From NCBI GenBank assembly GCA_036346355.1, contig CM070585.1, positions 7,207,001-7,271,000 on the forward strand: a DNA stretch of 64,000 bases, written 5' to 3'. The DNA is from Rhipidocladum racemiflorum (lineage: Eukaryota; Streptophyta; Magnoliopsida; Poales; Poaceae). The translations under genes were made by a program, and so were the position numbers. Shown here piece by piece: positions 1 to 9,408 of this stretch. Position 1 is the first letter of the stretch. Each line of letters begins with the position of its first letter. The notes under the pieces are model-generated. The model was not told the DNA's origin. It searched no databases and was given only the letters and a program-made list of their open reading frames with translations.

Positions 1-240
1 CCCAGCTGGTCTTCTTGTCCCGGGTGCGAGCGAGCGCACCCGGTGGGTGTAGCCCCCGAGCCCCCGAGTGGGTCGGAGAGCCGGTCGGGGGGTTACCCTG
101 CTGATGTAGGCCCGACTAAGAATGTGCGGGGCATTCCCAGCCGGTCTTCTTGTCCCGGGTGCGCGCGAGCGCACCCGGTGGGTGTAGCCCCCGAGTGGGT
201 CGGAGAGCCGGTCGGGGGGTTACCCTGCTGATGTAGTTGC
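1..240. repeat. GC-rich tandem duplication, period about 135 bp
   Basis: The block beginning cccagctggtcttcttgtcc at position 1 recurs at 136 as cccagccggtcttcttgtcc. Both copies continue through the same hairpin-prone stretch (cccgggtgcg..gcgcacccgg), the phrase tgtagcccccgag and ggttaccctgctgatgtag. The first copy carries one extra 'cccccgag' step. The composition matches the GC-rich gypsy DNA that follows, so this is probably LTR or untranslated retroelement sequence cut by the window edge. No coding function is seen. Confidence 0.75.
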
Positions 241-365
241 GTCGAGTCTCCTCGGTTCCCGCCGCCGCGTTGCGCATTTATTTACGCAGCGGTGGAGGCG
301 GAAGGGCACGCCGCCTCGTTCAGCGAGACGGTCGTTCGGATCACGCCATTCCGTCTTCCTGCACG

Positions 366-478
366 CGTCTATAAAACGGGTGGAACCGGAATGGTTTCCC
401 CCACTTCACTTCCGCGTGCAAACAGACCTTCGTTCCTGCCTTTTATCCTTCCCGCCACCTTCTTTCTTTAGAGCAGCA
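366..478 (+). promoter_or_regulatory. putative TATA promoter and leader of the first accessory ORF
   Basis: TATAAAA lies at 370-376, about 110 bp upstream of the ATG at 479, and the leader between them is pyrimidine-rich. This is a plausible plant core promoter for the plus-strand spliced ORF that follows. It is inferred from motif and spacing only. Confidence 0.4.
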
Positions 479-1224
479 ATGGCGAGCGGGGGTGATGACG
501 CGGGTGGCGACCGGAGGGCCGAGAAACGCCCGGCGTCCGGTGATTTCCGGGGCCCGAGCCCCCGGCGGCCCCGCCTCGGCAACGGGTCTTCGGCCACCGC
601 GACGGGGGGCGGGCTCATCCTGCCTTCGTCCTCCTTCCGCCTGGCGTAAGTTTTCTGCGAAGTTTTGTAGAGTGGACTTGAGCCTTTCTTGATACTGACA
701 GCAGTCTTGTTCCTCCATCTTCTTTCAGCGCCTCTGGCCAGGGCCTGCCTCCGTCGCCCCTAGTGCCCTCGACGGTGGCCGCGGTTCGGGCCGGGGGAGC
801 GGAGGCCTCGGCGCCGCTCCCCGTGCCCCGCCGCTCGCCTACGGGACCCTCCCGGAAGCGAGGGCCCAAGCGGCCGGGCTAGCGGCAGCGCTGTCGAGGC
901 TGGAGGCCTCGCTGCGTGCGCAGGTCGCGGTGACCTCCGCCCAGGAGGCGGAGGTGGTGTCCCTGCGGGCTCGTGTTCAAGGCGTTCAGGAAGAGCTGGT
1001 AATGGCGGGGAATGGGCTCGTCACCATGCCCCGTCCAGCGTACGAGAGGATCGCCAGGAGCCTGGAGCCGCTTGGCGTGGTGGCGACCCGGAGGCCATGG
1101 CGCGCAGTATGCCTTCCACCTCGCGCGAGCGGCGGAGGCGCTGGAAGGCTTGACGGGGAGGCTGCGCGTGGAGGACCCGGCGACGGACGACTCCTCTAGC
1201 TCCGAGGGAGACGCCGTCCCGTAA
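479..1224 (+). pseudogene. retroelement accessory ORF, spliced, coiled-coil-like, frameshifted
   Basis: A plus-strand ORF of the kind that accompanies grass gypsy elements. Exon 1 (479-645) starts MASGGDDAGGDRRAEKR and ends at a GTAAGT donor at 646. The TTTCAG acceptor ends at 728, so the intron is 83 bp. The joined frame continues for about 50 residues and then meets a TAG near 880. In other frames the same strand continues with an Ala/Glu-rich helix-forming stretch (SAQEAEVVSLRARVQ), then YERIARSLEPLGVVA, then AFHLARAAEALEGLTGRL and an acidic, serine-rich end (DSSSSEGDAVP, stop at 1222-1224). That order of pieces with at least two frame changes indicates a decayed protein of roughly 250 residues. 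The molecular function is unknown. I see no catalytic motif, and the call rests on resemblance to retroelement-borne plant ORFs. Confidence 0.55.
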
Positions 1225-2483
1225 GGGGTCCCGGGGCATTCGCCGCCTATGTCTCTCTTCTTCTTTTAGTAACTGCTCTCTCCCCCCGCTCTTTTTTGGG
1301 GATGGTTATGAACAATACATGTAAGTACCTATTATGTGTTGGCCGGTCGTGGCGCTTTCCTCGGCTTTATTTTCCGTGCCCTTTGCAATGGTAGCTGGGG
1401 GGATAAGCGTTGCGCTTGGGTTGTCCCGAGTGCGAGAGCGGTAGTGTTTCTACGGGGAGGATGCGCGAGGGATCGTGGCTTTTTCGCCAGGTGGGGAATG
1501 TTCTGGCCGCCCCCACCGGCGCAGGCGCCCGGGCGCCTTTCAGCAAGGTTGTGGTGCCTGAGTGCTCGTTTCACGTCATAGCTGGATGAACTAGTCACGT
1601 TCGTTTTATGCCGGAGCTGGGCGGGCATCCGTGCTCGTTTTATGCCGGAGCTGGGCGAGTTAGTCGTGCTCGTTTTATGCCGGAGCTAGGCGAGGAGCGT
1701 CCGTCCCGGGTCCTCGCTCGGCGAGGCTATCGGCGGGAGCAGAGGCCACTCGCTGTCCCACAAATGCGCCTTGTCCACAGGTGTGGGACCTGGAGGGGGT
1801 GAGCGGACGCGCGCTTACCAACGTTGGTCTGAACGCCGTGCTCATGTGAGCTAGTAGCGGGTGATCTGAGTGGGACCCGAAAAACCCCTCTGAGGGGGAT
1901 CTTTCCTAGCAGACGGTCCCCGACGTGGGTGTCTGGCCCTCTGGGGGCGTCCCAATAGAAACCTTTCTTTACCCAATCCCGTATCGAACCCCGGGACGTC
2001 CGTCGACCCGAGGCACAGCTGGCTGCTACCCATCGTTGGGTTCCGTGGGAGGGCGTGAAGTATGGTCTCGGATGCGAGTTGGAGCGATTGGGTCGTCTGT
2101 CGACCCAACTTGGGGCCCACCGAGGGCTCGTCCCATCCTCGCCCCTCGCCCAATTTCCACTGGGGTGGCGCTAAGTCCGCTTGGCGGATCGGGACTTAGG
2201 AACCCACAGCGTTAGTTCATACCTCGAGTAGGAGCTGTCGAGCTCTTCGGCGCCCTGAGGCCGGAACGGCCCGGTGGGCCTTGCGTACCTATTCGGGGAA
2301 CTCGGCCCATCCCCGCTGGCGGAGGCCGAGGTGCTGCAGGAGTGCGTCGCCTGGCGGTCCTGTCAGTATTTAAAGCATAGAAGGGGTATTGGGAACCGTC
2401 GTGGCTTACCGGCGGCTCGGTAGTGGGCTGTCGAAGCGGCGCACACCGGGTTTGGCGTCCGCCGGGTTCATGTCCGCACGGCG
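1225..2483. other. GC-rich non-coding retroelement DNA between two accessory ORFs
   Basis: No convincing ORF is present. The stretch contains the short tandem repeats at 1601-1693, several S-rich and P-rich chance frames, and a TATTTAAA motif near 2370. Composition is continuous with the flanking accessory ORFs. It may include LTR or untranslated element sequence, but no TG..CA boundaries or target duplication could be placed. Confidence 0.4.
1601..1693 (+). repeat. three short tandem repeats, period 34-35 bp
   Basis: The unit tcgttttatgccggagctgg occurs at 1601, 1635 and 1670 (third copy with ctagg). A degenerate earlier copy (gctcgtttcacgtcatagctgg) begins near 1564. The units lie in the non-coding interval between the two accessory ORFs and may be a replicated regulatory or leader segment of the element. 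Confidence 0.8.
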
Positions 2484-2633
2484 CCTATAAGTCCGGAGAG
2501 GTAGGCGTCGGGGGCGATTCTCGCATTCTCCTTTGTCGCCTTTGCACCTGCTTCTGCCACACACGGGAGCGAGAGAGGCGGAGGGGAAGGAGTCGGGAGA
2601 GCTTTCACTTGCCTGCTATTTTTCCTTTCGAGG
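2484..2633 (+). promoter_or_regulatory. putative TATA promoter and leader of the gypsy-type accessory gene
   Basis: CTATAAG (TATAA at 2486-2490) sits 144 bp before the ATG at 2634. A pyrimidine-rich leader with GAGAGAGGCGGAGGGG lies between them. The spacing resembles that at 366-478 and at the independent minus-strand copy near 60066, which supports a real internal promoter. Confidence 0.45.
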
Positions 2634-4211
2634 ATGTCGTGGCCGGCGTGCGCTATCCTGCCGACCCGCGCGGTGGCTTTGGAGAAGAAGGGGTTTCTTC
2701 CTCCGCGGGGTAATTTGAGGTGGAGGGTGCCGACGGGTGCCGCGGCGCCTGTGCTGGAGGCCGACGAGGTTGTTGTGTCCGCCTCGTTCTTCGAGCGCGG
2801 GTTCGGCCTTCCACTCCACCCCTTCGTTCGCGGACTGCTGCACTTCTACAGGCGGAGGTGCATGACCTCAACCCCAACGGCATCCTCCACATCGCGGTCT
2901 TTATGACGCTGTGCGAGGCGTTCCTGGGGATCGATCCCCATTGGGCCCTCTGGAGGCATTTCTTCGTGCCGCGGCTGTTGAAGGACAAGCTGGCGGGAGC
3001 TTCGGTATCCCTCGGCGGTGTAGCCTTCCAGCTGCGGAGCGGTCGGGCGGTGGACTACGTCGAGGTGAGGCTGCCATCATCGAACCGGGGATGGCACGCC
3101 GAGTGGTTCTATGTCCAGAACCACGGTGGTAGCGCCCCAACCTTCACCGGCCGACTTCCTGAAGCGGGCCCCCAATGGAGCTGGGGTTCGGACAAGAAAG
3201 ACAAGAAGAAGGTGGTGATAATCGTCGAACAGATCAGAGCCCTGAAGGCGCGGGGCTTGACCAGCGATGTTGTTGTGCGTGCCTTCATGGGGATGCGCGT
3301 CCAACCCCTCATGGACCGGAAACATCCCATGTTTCGGTTCACCGGGGCGTCTGACCCCATGAGGGTATTCGAGGCGGAGCTTCCGGTGTCGGAACTCGGG
3401 GCTCGGGTCCTCGCAGTCGTTGGCGCGGGCGCCACCGAGGCGGCGAGCGGGGTACCCGTGCCATTTTCGGCTCGCAACCCACCGAACCTGGTAAGTCCGG
3501 CGGTCTCCTTATCCTGACTCCTGTTCCTCGACCTTTCTGGTGGTTGTTTAAACGTATTCCCGCAGGGGCTCGGTGGGATGAATTCCTGACCACTGCTGCT
3601 CGGAGAGAAGGAGCTGAGGGCTGTGGCTCATGCGGTCTCCGATCAGCGCGATTCCGCCCGTAAACAGCGAAAGGAGGAAAAAGGGAGGAAGGCAGTGGAG
3701 GAGAGGAAACGGGAGCGCGCGGCCAGGGCCGCGTGTGGCGAGGAAGTCTCCGACCCCACCTCAGTCGAGTGGGACGACACGGAGTCATCCTCGAGCGAGG
3801 GCAGCGGAGGCGATCCTGGCCACCGGCCTGGTCCTGCACTGCCGGTTGGGGTCGGTTTGGACGGAGCCGATCCCTAGGGGGAGACACCCCCTGCCAGGTC
3901 ATCGTGGAGGAGGCGGAGGCCCGACACGCCTCCGCGCGGGAGAAGGTTGAAGAGGACGCGGCGACCACACGCCCTTTCGCTATGGTGGGTGCCTTTGTTT
4001 GTCTCCGCCCCACTCTTCGCCTGAGCAAGTTTCTCATGACTCTTAACTGGTTGCTACGTGCAGAGATTCTCTGGGACGGCTGTGGAGGAGGCGGTGAGTC
4101 CGCCCGCGGCTATGAGGGGCCCGATGCACCCGCTAATCCCCGTGGGGACAGTAGTGCTAGAGGTCGGGGACGAGGGATCCGCGGAGCCGGCGCTGATTGG
4201 GGAGTCGGCCT
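2634..4211 (+). pseudogene. 'putative gypsy type transposon' accessory protein (Transposase_28-like), broken
   Basis: The protein begins MSWPACAILPTRAVALEKKG. Near 2850 the frame shifts by one base between HPFVRGLLHFY and AEVHDLNPNGILHIAVF. The second frame carries the signature block CEAFLGIDPHWALWRHFF and later GWHAEWFYVQN, typical of the grass gypsy accessory family (Pfam name 'Putative gypsy type transposon'). Splice signals follow: donor GTAAGT at 3491, acceptor ending 3564, donor GTGGGT at 3985, acceptor ending 4063. Exon 2 holds a Lys/Arg/Glu-rich stretch (DSARKQRKEEKGRKAVEERK) and an acidic DDTESSSSEG segment. The last exon stops matching at about 4211, where minus-strand RNase H sequence begins. 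The family has no proven catalytic role. It is broken by the frameshift and possibly truncated at the 3' end. Confidence 0.7.
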
Positions 4212-4809
4212 CACCATTGTAGCGTCTGTAACTGTGGTAGAGCTCGAAACCTTTGAATCTCTCCTCGAGCTTGCGTACCTCCAAGCAGTAGGCCGCCATG
4301 CGGGCGTCGCGAGGCTCCGTGGCCTTCATTACTTGGTCGACAACAAGCTTGGAGTCTCTGTGTACGTAGAGTCACCGAGCGCCGAGGTCGGCGGCGATCC
4401 AGAGGCCGTTGACAAGGGCCTCGTACTCGGCGACGTTGTTGGTGGCATCGAAGAGCAGTCGGATAGCGTACTGGAGCTTGTTGCCGAGCGGGGAGATGAT
4501 GACGACTCCAGCACCTGCTCCGTTCTTGGTGTAGGACCCGTCGAAGTACATTGTCCAGTACTCGGGGTCTTCGAGCCCCGGTGGAGTCTGAGCCTCGGTC
4601 CACTCGGCGACAAAATCGGCTAGGGCCTGTGACTTAATCACCGTCCTGGGGACGAATGATACGTCAAGGCCGTTGAGCTCGAGTGCCCACTTAGCAATCC
4701 TTCCGGTGGCTTCGCGGTTGTGAACGATCTCTCCGAGTGGAGATGAGGTCACCACCGACACGGGGTGCCGGTCAAAGTAATGTGTGAGCTTCCTCTTTGC
4801 GATGAGCAC
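4212..4809 (-). pseudogene. gypsy RNase H domain fragment
   Basis: The minus-strand ORF from 4809 contains AKRKLTHYFDRHPVSVVTSS, the linker that joins gypsy RT to RNase H. It is followed by the RNase H first-strand motif MYFDGSYTKNGAGAGVV with its catalytic Asp, then NVAEYEALVNGLWIAADLGA with the helix Glu. After a frame change near 4330 the end of the domain (MAAYCLEVRKLEERFKGFEL) is visible. The last conserved part (RRYNGEAD) is immediately followed by unrelated sequence, so the domain ends at a rearrangement breakpoint. It belongs to the same degraded polyprotein as the RT upstream. Confidence 0.75.
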
Positions 4810-5796
4810 CGCGTAGAGTAGCTTCTACACTTGCGGGTACTGAACTTTGGTTTCGGAGAGCGCCTCGCTGATGAAGTAGACCGGGCGCTGTACCTTGAAC
4901 ACGTGGTCCTCCTCTGCTCGCTCTACAACGAGTGCCGCGCTGATGACCTGGGTTGTGGCGGCAATATAGAGGAGCAGAGGCTCCCCCGGTGTCGGGGCGA
5001 CCAATACCGGAGGTGAAGTCAGGAACGCCTTCAGTCAGCTGAGGGCTTCCTGCGCTTCTTGCGTCCAGCTGAAGCGGTCGGATTTCTTCAGCAGCTTGTA
5101 GAGCGGCATCCCATGCTCGCCCAGTCAAGACACGAAGCGACTCAGAGCTGCGAGATACCCTGTCAGCATCTGGACTCCCTTTAGATTGCTGATCGGCCCC
5201 ATCCTCATGATAGCAGAAATCTTCTCCCGATTGGCTTCGATGCCGCGCTCGGAGACGATGAAGCCGAGCAGCTTCCCTTTTGAGACCCCGAAAACACATT
5301 TCTCGGGATTGAGCTTTATGCGGAACCGCCGAAGGTTCGCAAAAGTCTCTTCTAGGTCGGTGACGAGGTCGTCGGCCCTCCTAGTCTTGACGACGATGTT
5401 GTCGACGTATGCCTCGATGTTACGGCCTATTTGGTCGGAAAAACACATCTGCATACACCGCTGATATGTAGCACCCGCGTTTTTCAGACCAAACGGCATC
5501 GTGACGTAGCAAAACGAACCATGGGGGGTAATGAAAGAGGTCGCGAGCTGGTCGGACTCTTTCATCGCGATCTGGTGGTAGCCTGAGTAGGCATCCAGAA
5601 ACGACAGGGATTCACACCCCGCGGTGGAGTCGACAACTTGGTCGATTCGGGGTAATGGGAATGAGTCTTTAGGACATGCCTTGTTCAGGCTCGTGTAATC
5701 TACGCACATTCTCCATTGCCCACTTTTCTTTTTTACAAGAACAGGGTTTGCTAACCACTTGGGGTGGCGCACCTCTCTTACAAACCCTGCGGCCAA
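4810..5796 (-). pseudogene. gypsy reverse transcriptase, active-site Asp replaced
   Basis: Residues of the Ty3/gypsy RT are plain on the minus strand: VREVRHPKWLANPVLVKKK, MCVDYTSLNKACPKDSFPLP, FLDAYSGYHQIAMKESD, TMPFGLKNAGATYQR, and then AYVDNIVVKTRRADDL. The usual catalytic box is YVDD. Here the second Asp is Asn (gacaac on the coding strand), a change expected from deamination of a methylated CpG. RFVS is followed by an in-frame TGA at 5122-5124, then LGEHGMPLYKLLKKSDRFSW continues. Further frame slips lie between 5040 and 4810. The product would not be a working polymerase. In intact relatives this enzyme copies the element RNA in virus-like particles. Confidence 0.85.
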
Positions 5797-6691
5797 AAGT
5801 TTGGCAATCTCCTCCCCGATGGCCTTGCGCTTTTCTTCGTCGAAACGGCGCAGGCGCTGGACGACCGGCTTCGAGTGGATGGGCCTGTTGGCCGGGGACG
5901 ACGCTGTGAAAAGGGGCCTTCCTCAGTCGGAGACCCGAGCGAGGGATTCCCAAGGCGTCGAGGGTCTCAACATACAGGATGTTGAGGCCGCTGCCGCCGT
6001 CCATCAGCACCTTGGTTAGGCGCTTCGTTCCTACGATGGGGTCGACGACGAGCGGGTAGCGTCCTGGATGCGGGACGTGGTCGGGGTGGTCGGTCCGATC
6101 AAACGTGATCGAGGACTCAGACCACCGAAGGTAGCTGGGTACGGCGGGGTCCACCGCGTGGACCTCGCGAAAGGCGAGCTTGAGCCGCCGCTTGTCGGAG
6201 TAGGATGCTGGTCCTCCGAAGATCATGAGGCAACCATTGAGTTGCGGGAACTCGTCGGTCGCCTCTTTGTCCTTGCCTCCGTCGTCCGGCGCCGGATCAC
6301 GCTTCTTCCCCTTGCCCTGCGACGTCGTAGGGTTCCCGGAGAGGAAGCGCCTCAGGACTTCGCAGTCCCAGTACTTGTGTTTGACGGGATAGTCGTGGTT
6401 CGGGCACGGACTATCCATCAACTTCTCAAAATAGTCTGGTGCCTGCCGAGCCTGCTGCTTGGCAGGACGATCGGCGGTGGTGACCATGCGGCCCTCGCGG
6501 CCGTGCTTCCCCCTCCACTTCTGCTTGTTGGTACGGTCGGGGGCGACTCCGGCTTTGTCGTGAGGCGCTTGCTTGGCCTTCTTCTTATCGAAGATGGCCC
6601 ACACCGCCTCCTCGCCGGAGGCGTGGTTGGTGGCGATGTCGAGGAGTTCCTTGGTGGTCTTGGGTTTGGCGCAACCCAGTTTGTGCACCAA
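5797..6691 (-). pseudogene. gypsy gag C-terminus and aspartic protease region
   Basis: One long minus-strand frame runs from the gag capsid end (KLGCAKPKTTKELLDIATNH) through a basic linker. It continues into a CCHC-like zinc knuckle (CPNHDYPVKHKYWDCEVL) and then the retropepsin motif VLMDGGSGLNILYVETLDALG. In the protease the usual DTG/DSG active site reads DGGSG, as in many plant gypsy elements. After about 5960 the frame diverges from the expected link to RT, which lies in an overlapping frame beginning at 5796. The region processes and packages element RNA in intact relatives and is decayed here. Confidence 0.75.
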
Positions 6692-8145
6692 GGCCTCGCA
6701 AGTTGTGCCGTAGATGAACGCCCCGACGACGTCGGCGTCGCGAATGTCGAGGAGCTCATTGCATTGCTGGGAGAAGCACCGGATGTAGTCCCAGAGCGTC
6801 TCCCCTGGCTCCTGCTTGCAGCTTTTCAGATCCTAGGAGTTGCCAGGGCGCTTGTATGTGCCCTGGAAATTGCCGATGAAGAGGTTCGTCGGGTCTGTCC
6901 AATTCCTGATGGTGTCGGCAGGCAAGTACTCGAGCCAGGCTCGAGCCGAGTCCGCGAGGTAGATGGGGAGGTACTGGATGATGAAAAGGTCATCCGTAGC
7001 CCCCCCCGCCCGGCAGGCGAGCCGGTAGTCCTCCAGCCAGACACTGGGGTTCGTTGCCCCCGTGTACTTGATTATGTTGACGGGGGCCCGGAATTTGACC
7101 GGGAAGTCGGCGTTGCGGATGGCGCGAGCGAACGCCCGCGGTCCTGGGCCATCGGGGCTTGGTGCGCGGTTGTCGCACCGTCCGCTGTCCGCATCCTGCG
7201 ACTGTGCTGCCGCGTCAGTAGCTCTCCTTCGCGCCTCGAGGGTGGCGCGGAGGTTGCGGTTGTCCCCCAGGCGGTGGCGCACCGGGGTGTGTGACGCCTG
7301 GGGTCGCTCGAGGTGTCGCGCCGTCTTCGTCGGGCTCTGCTGGCCCCGCGAGGATGGGTGACCCGGGCAGCTCGAGGTCGCACCAGAGTGGTGGGAGTTG
7401 GAACCCTATGCGTGCTACACGGCAACACGTTCCATCAACCCCCGGAGGTTTCGGTACATGACCTTGGCCTCCGGGTCCGTCGGCTCAGGGAGCCCACGGA
7501 GCAGCATTGCCGCTACGGCGACGTTCTGGCTCGCATGTGGGGAGAACGGGTGACCGTCCGACCCTTCGGTGAGCTGGTGATGCACTTGGCGTGCGCACGC
7601 GCCGGATACAAGAGGTGGATCGAGCCGACGCTGCTCCAGGTCGTCCTGGAGCCTGTCGAGGTCGATCTTGCGGGCCTCGAGCTCCTCTTGCTGCCGCTCG
7701 ATCTCAGCGCAGCGGGCTTGGAGGTGCGCGGGGCTCTCGTGTCGGTTCTCATCGTCCTGCGCTTCGGTGCGCGGGAGGAGAATTCCGGGGCTTGCAGGGG
7801 TGGTGGAAGGGTCCGCTACGCCTGCCATGTTGCACTCACGGGAGTGCAGCCAGCGCGGGGGTACTCCCTGTCGGAGTTGGAGCCGCGGCTAGAGGAGTCC
7901 CCCAGCAAGTCGTGAAGGGAGGCCGGCACGTAGCCGGCCATCGCCACGAACTGAGGATTCACGGAGGGCAGGGCCGCCGCCCGCTGCTGTACGTGCATGG
8001 CGGCACCGGGGGCGGCGCCGTCATGGAGTAGCTCCGTCATCGAGGCCCGGGCGGGAACCTCGAGGCGAAGGTTGCCGAGGATATCGGCGACCGCGTCCAG
8101 GATCGTGGAGGGAGCCTGGTCACGGACGACGGCGGGGATGAGCAT
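6692..8145 (-). pseudogene. gypsy gag N-terminal and capsid region, fragmented
   Basis: Minus-strand pieces in several frames make up a gag. From 8145 comes a leader with LTELLHDGAAP-type sequence and SLHDLLGDSSSRGSNSDREY. From 7828 comes a Glu/Arg-rich coiled-coil-like stretch (LQARCAEIERQQEELEARK). From 7282 comes the capsid: FARAIRNADFPVKFRAPVNI, TGATNPSVWLEDYRLACRAG, and the retrotransposon gag block YLADSARAWLEYLPADTIRN. At least three frame changes or stops separate them. The plus-strand 408-residue ORF at 6068-7294 is a GC-driven shadow of this gene. Confidence 0.75.
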
Positions 8146-8292
8146 GAACTCTCCCGTCGTAGTGACGACGAAGTCGAGGGCACCGAAGCGGATTTAGCCC
8201 CTCAACGCTGGTGCGTCGTCACACGAGAAAGAAGCCATCGGGGAAGCAGGTGGGAATCTGGAGTCGATGGCGATGGTGACGCGCGAAAGTCC

Positions 8293-8310
8293 CCTACCTG
8301 GCGTGCCAAC
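8293..8310 (-). other. primer-binding site of the minus-strand gypsy element
   Basis: Immediately inside the LTR the minus strand reads TTGGCACGCCAGGTAGGGG (plus strand cccctacctggcgtgccaa). This begins with the TGG expected to pair with a tRNA 3' CCA end. Its position next to a TGTCGGTG/CACCGACA LTR end supports the call. The matching tRNA was not assigned. Confidence 0.7.
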
Positions 8311-9213
8311 TGTCGGTGTTTCGTGCACTGGCAATACGAATTTTTTGTTAGTGGGGGTCGCGCGTTCCCTCTCTTCGAATGGTCGACTCAAGGAGCCAAG
8401 GGTATATATTGGTTCGGGCTGAATGTCCCTACTCCAGTTCGTGCGGTGGATGTACATTGCTTCTAGGAACAAGTAGATGCGGGGTGTTACAAGCGAGAAG
8501 TGTCTCTTGTATTCGTCCGACCGGCCTCTAGCTTGATCGATCGGACCTCCTCTCCCCCCTCGGGGTCCTACCTTTCCTTATATAGGCGGAAAAGGCAGGT
8601 TATATGGGAGTTTGGAAGGAAAAAGAAAGGGGTACTATATGCCTTGGAGTCTGGTCTTCTGTCTTGTCGCCTTGGAGTCTGGCCTTCTGTCTTGTCGCTT
8701 GCCAGGCCCCCCGTTTCCTCACGATCCGGGTTAGTAGGCTCGTTCGTCCGTCTGGCGCTTGCGTCATCACGTTTGACTCTTGGTGCTCCCTCGGGAGGGA
8801 ACGTCCCACCCTGCTGTGTGCCAGGGTGATGGGGCCAGTGCTTGACTTTTCGGTGGGTCTTCTGATGTCCTCGGGAAGGGGCCGCCTGCTCTGGTACGGA
8901 CGTCAGAGGTCGTCACGCCCATCGAGCAGTTGGCCGAACGCAGGCTGGGGACTCGGTGTCCCAACTGCTGGAAAAGCCGACCCCTGTTGGGTCAGATTAA
9001 CGGGCGTCCCGACCAAGCGGGGTTGGGACACACCGAGGGGTCGGAGCCACCCGAGTGCTCGGACCTGAGGGGTCGGAGCGCTCAAGGCCTGGCCCAAGTC
9101 GGGGCCAGGTCGCTTTCGGGGCCCATGGGCCCTTCGTAGGAGCTGGGCTCTTAAGAGGCAGCCCGCTCGTTGTTCCGGGCTGCTGGGGGTACCCATCGTA
9201 CGTATACTCGTCA
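8311..9213 (-). mobile_element. 5' LTR of the gypsy element (903 bp)
   Basis: On the plus strand the LTR runs from TGTCGGTGTTTCGTGC at 8311 to TACTCGTCA at 9213, so the minus-strand ends are TGACGAGT and CACCGACA. A minus-strand TATA motif (rc of cttatatagg, near 8577-8586) gives the orientation that agrees with gag and pol. Only one LTR is seen, so no target-site duplication can be tested. Confidence 0.75.
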
Positions 9214-9408
9214 AGTAGGAAATAAAGGGAATGAATATGGAGAAGGAAATAGGGAAGGGAATGGAATGAAGGGAAATTGCTGCAGATAGTCTAAGTCTTC
9301 ATCCCTCTCCACCTTCTTTTCTCTGTGCCCTTACAGATCCATTCAACTGTGCCATTGACGACTCACTGCACAGATAAATAGCCATCCTTGCACCGCCATA
9401 GCTCGCTC
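9214..9408. other. unassigned flank between two elements
   Basis: Purine-rich DNA (ggaaataaagggaatgaatatggagaagg is split here by lines) with no ORF, LTR end or repeat that could be recognised. It separates the gypsy LTR from the giant-LTR-like sequence. Confidence 0.4.

Larger units (their letters stand above)
4212..9213 (-). mobile_element. Ty3/gypsy LTR retrotransposon, 5' half on the minus strand
   Basis: Read on the minus strand the order is LTR (9213-8311), primer-binding site (8310-8293), gag, protease, reverse transcriptase and RNase H, then a stop in homology near 4212. No integrase, chromodomain or second LTR is present between 4212 and position 1. The gene order is that of Ty3/gypsy elements up to RNase H. 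Either the element is truncated by recombination with the plus-strand accessory-ORF DNA, or that DNA is the element's own antisense accessory region and the integrase was lost. It resembles the RIRE2-like grass lineage by gag/pol sequence style. That subfamily name is an inference. Confidence 0.8.

Noticed and set aside
3733..4623. 296-codon plus-strand ORF as one protein
   Set aside because: It crosses an intron and the junction with minus-strand RNase H, so it is a chance read-through.
6068..7294. 408-codon plus-strand ORF
   Set aside because: It lies exactly opposite the gypsy gag-protease frames, whose motifs are clear on the minus strand. The open frame is caused by high GC and codon bias of the other strand.
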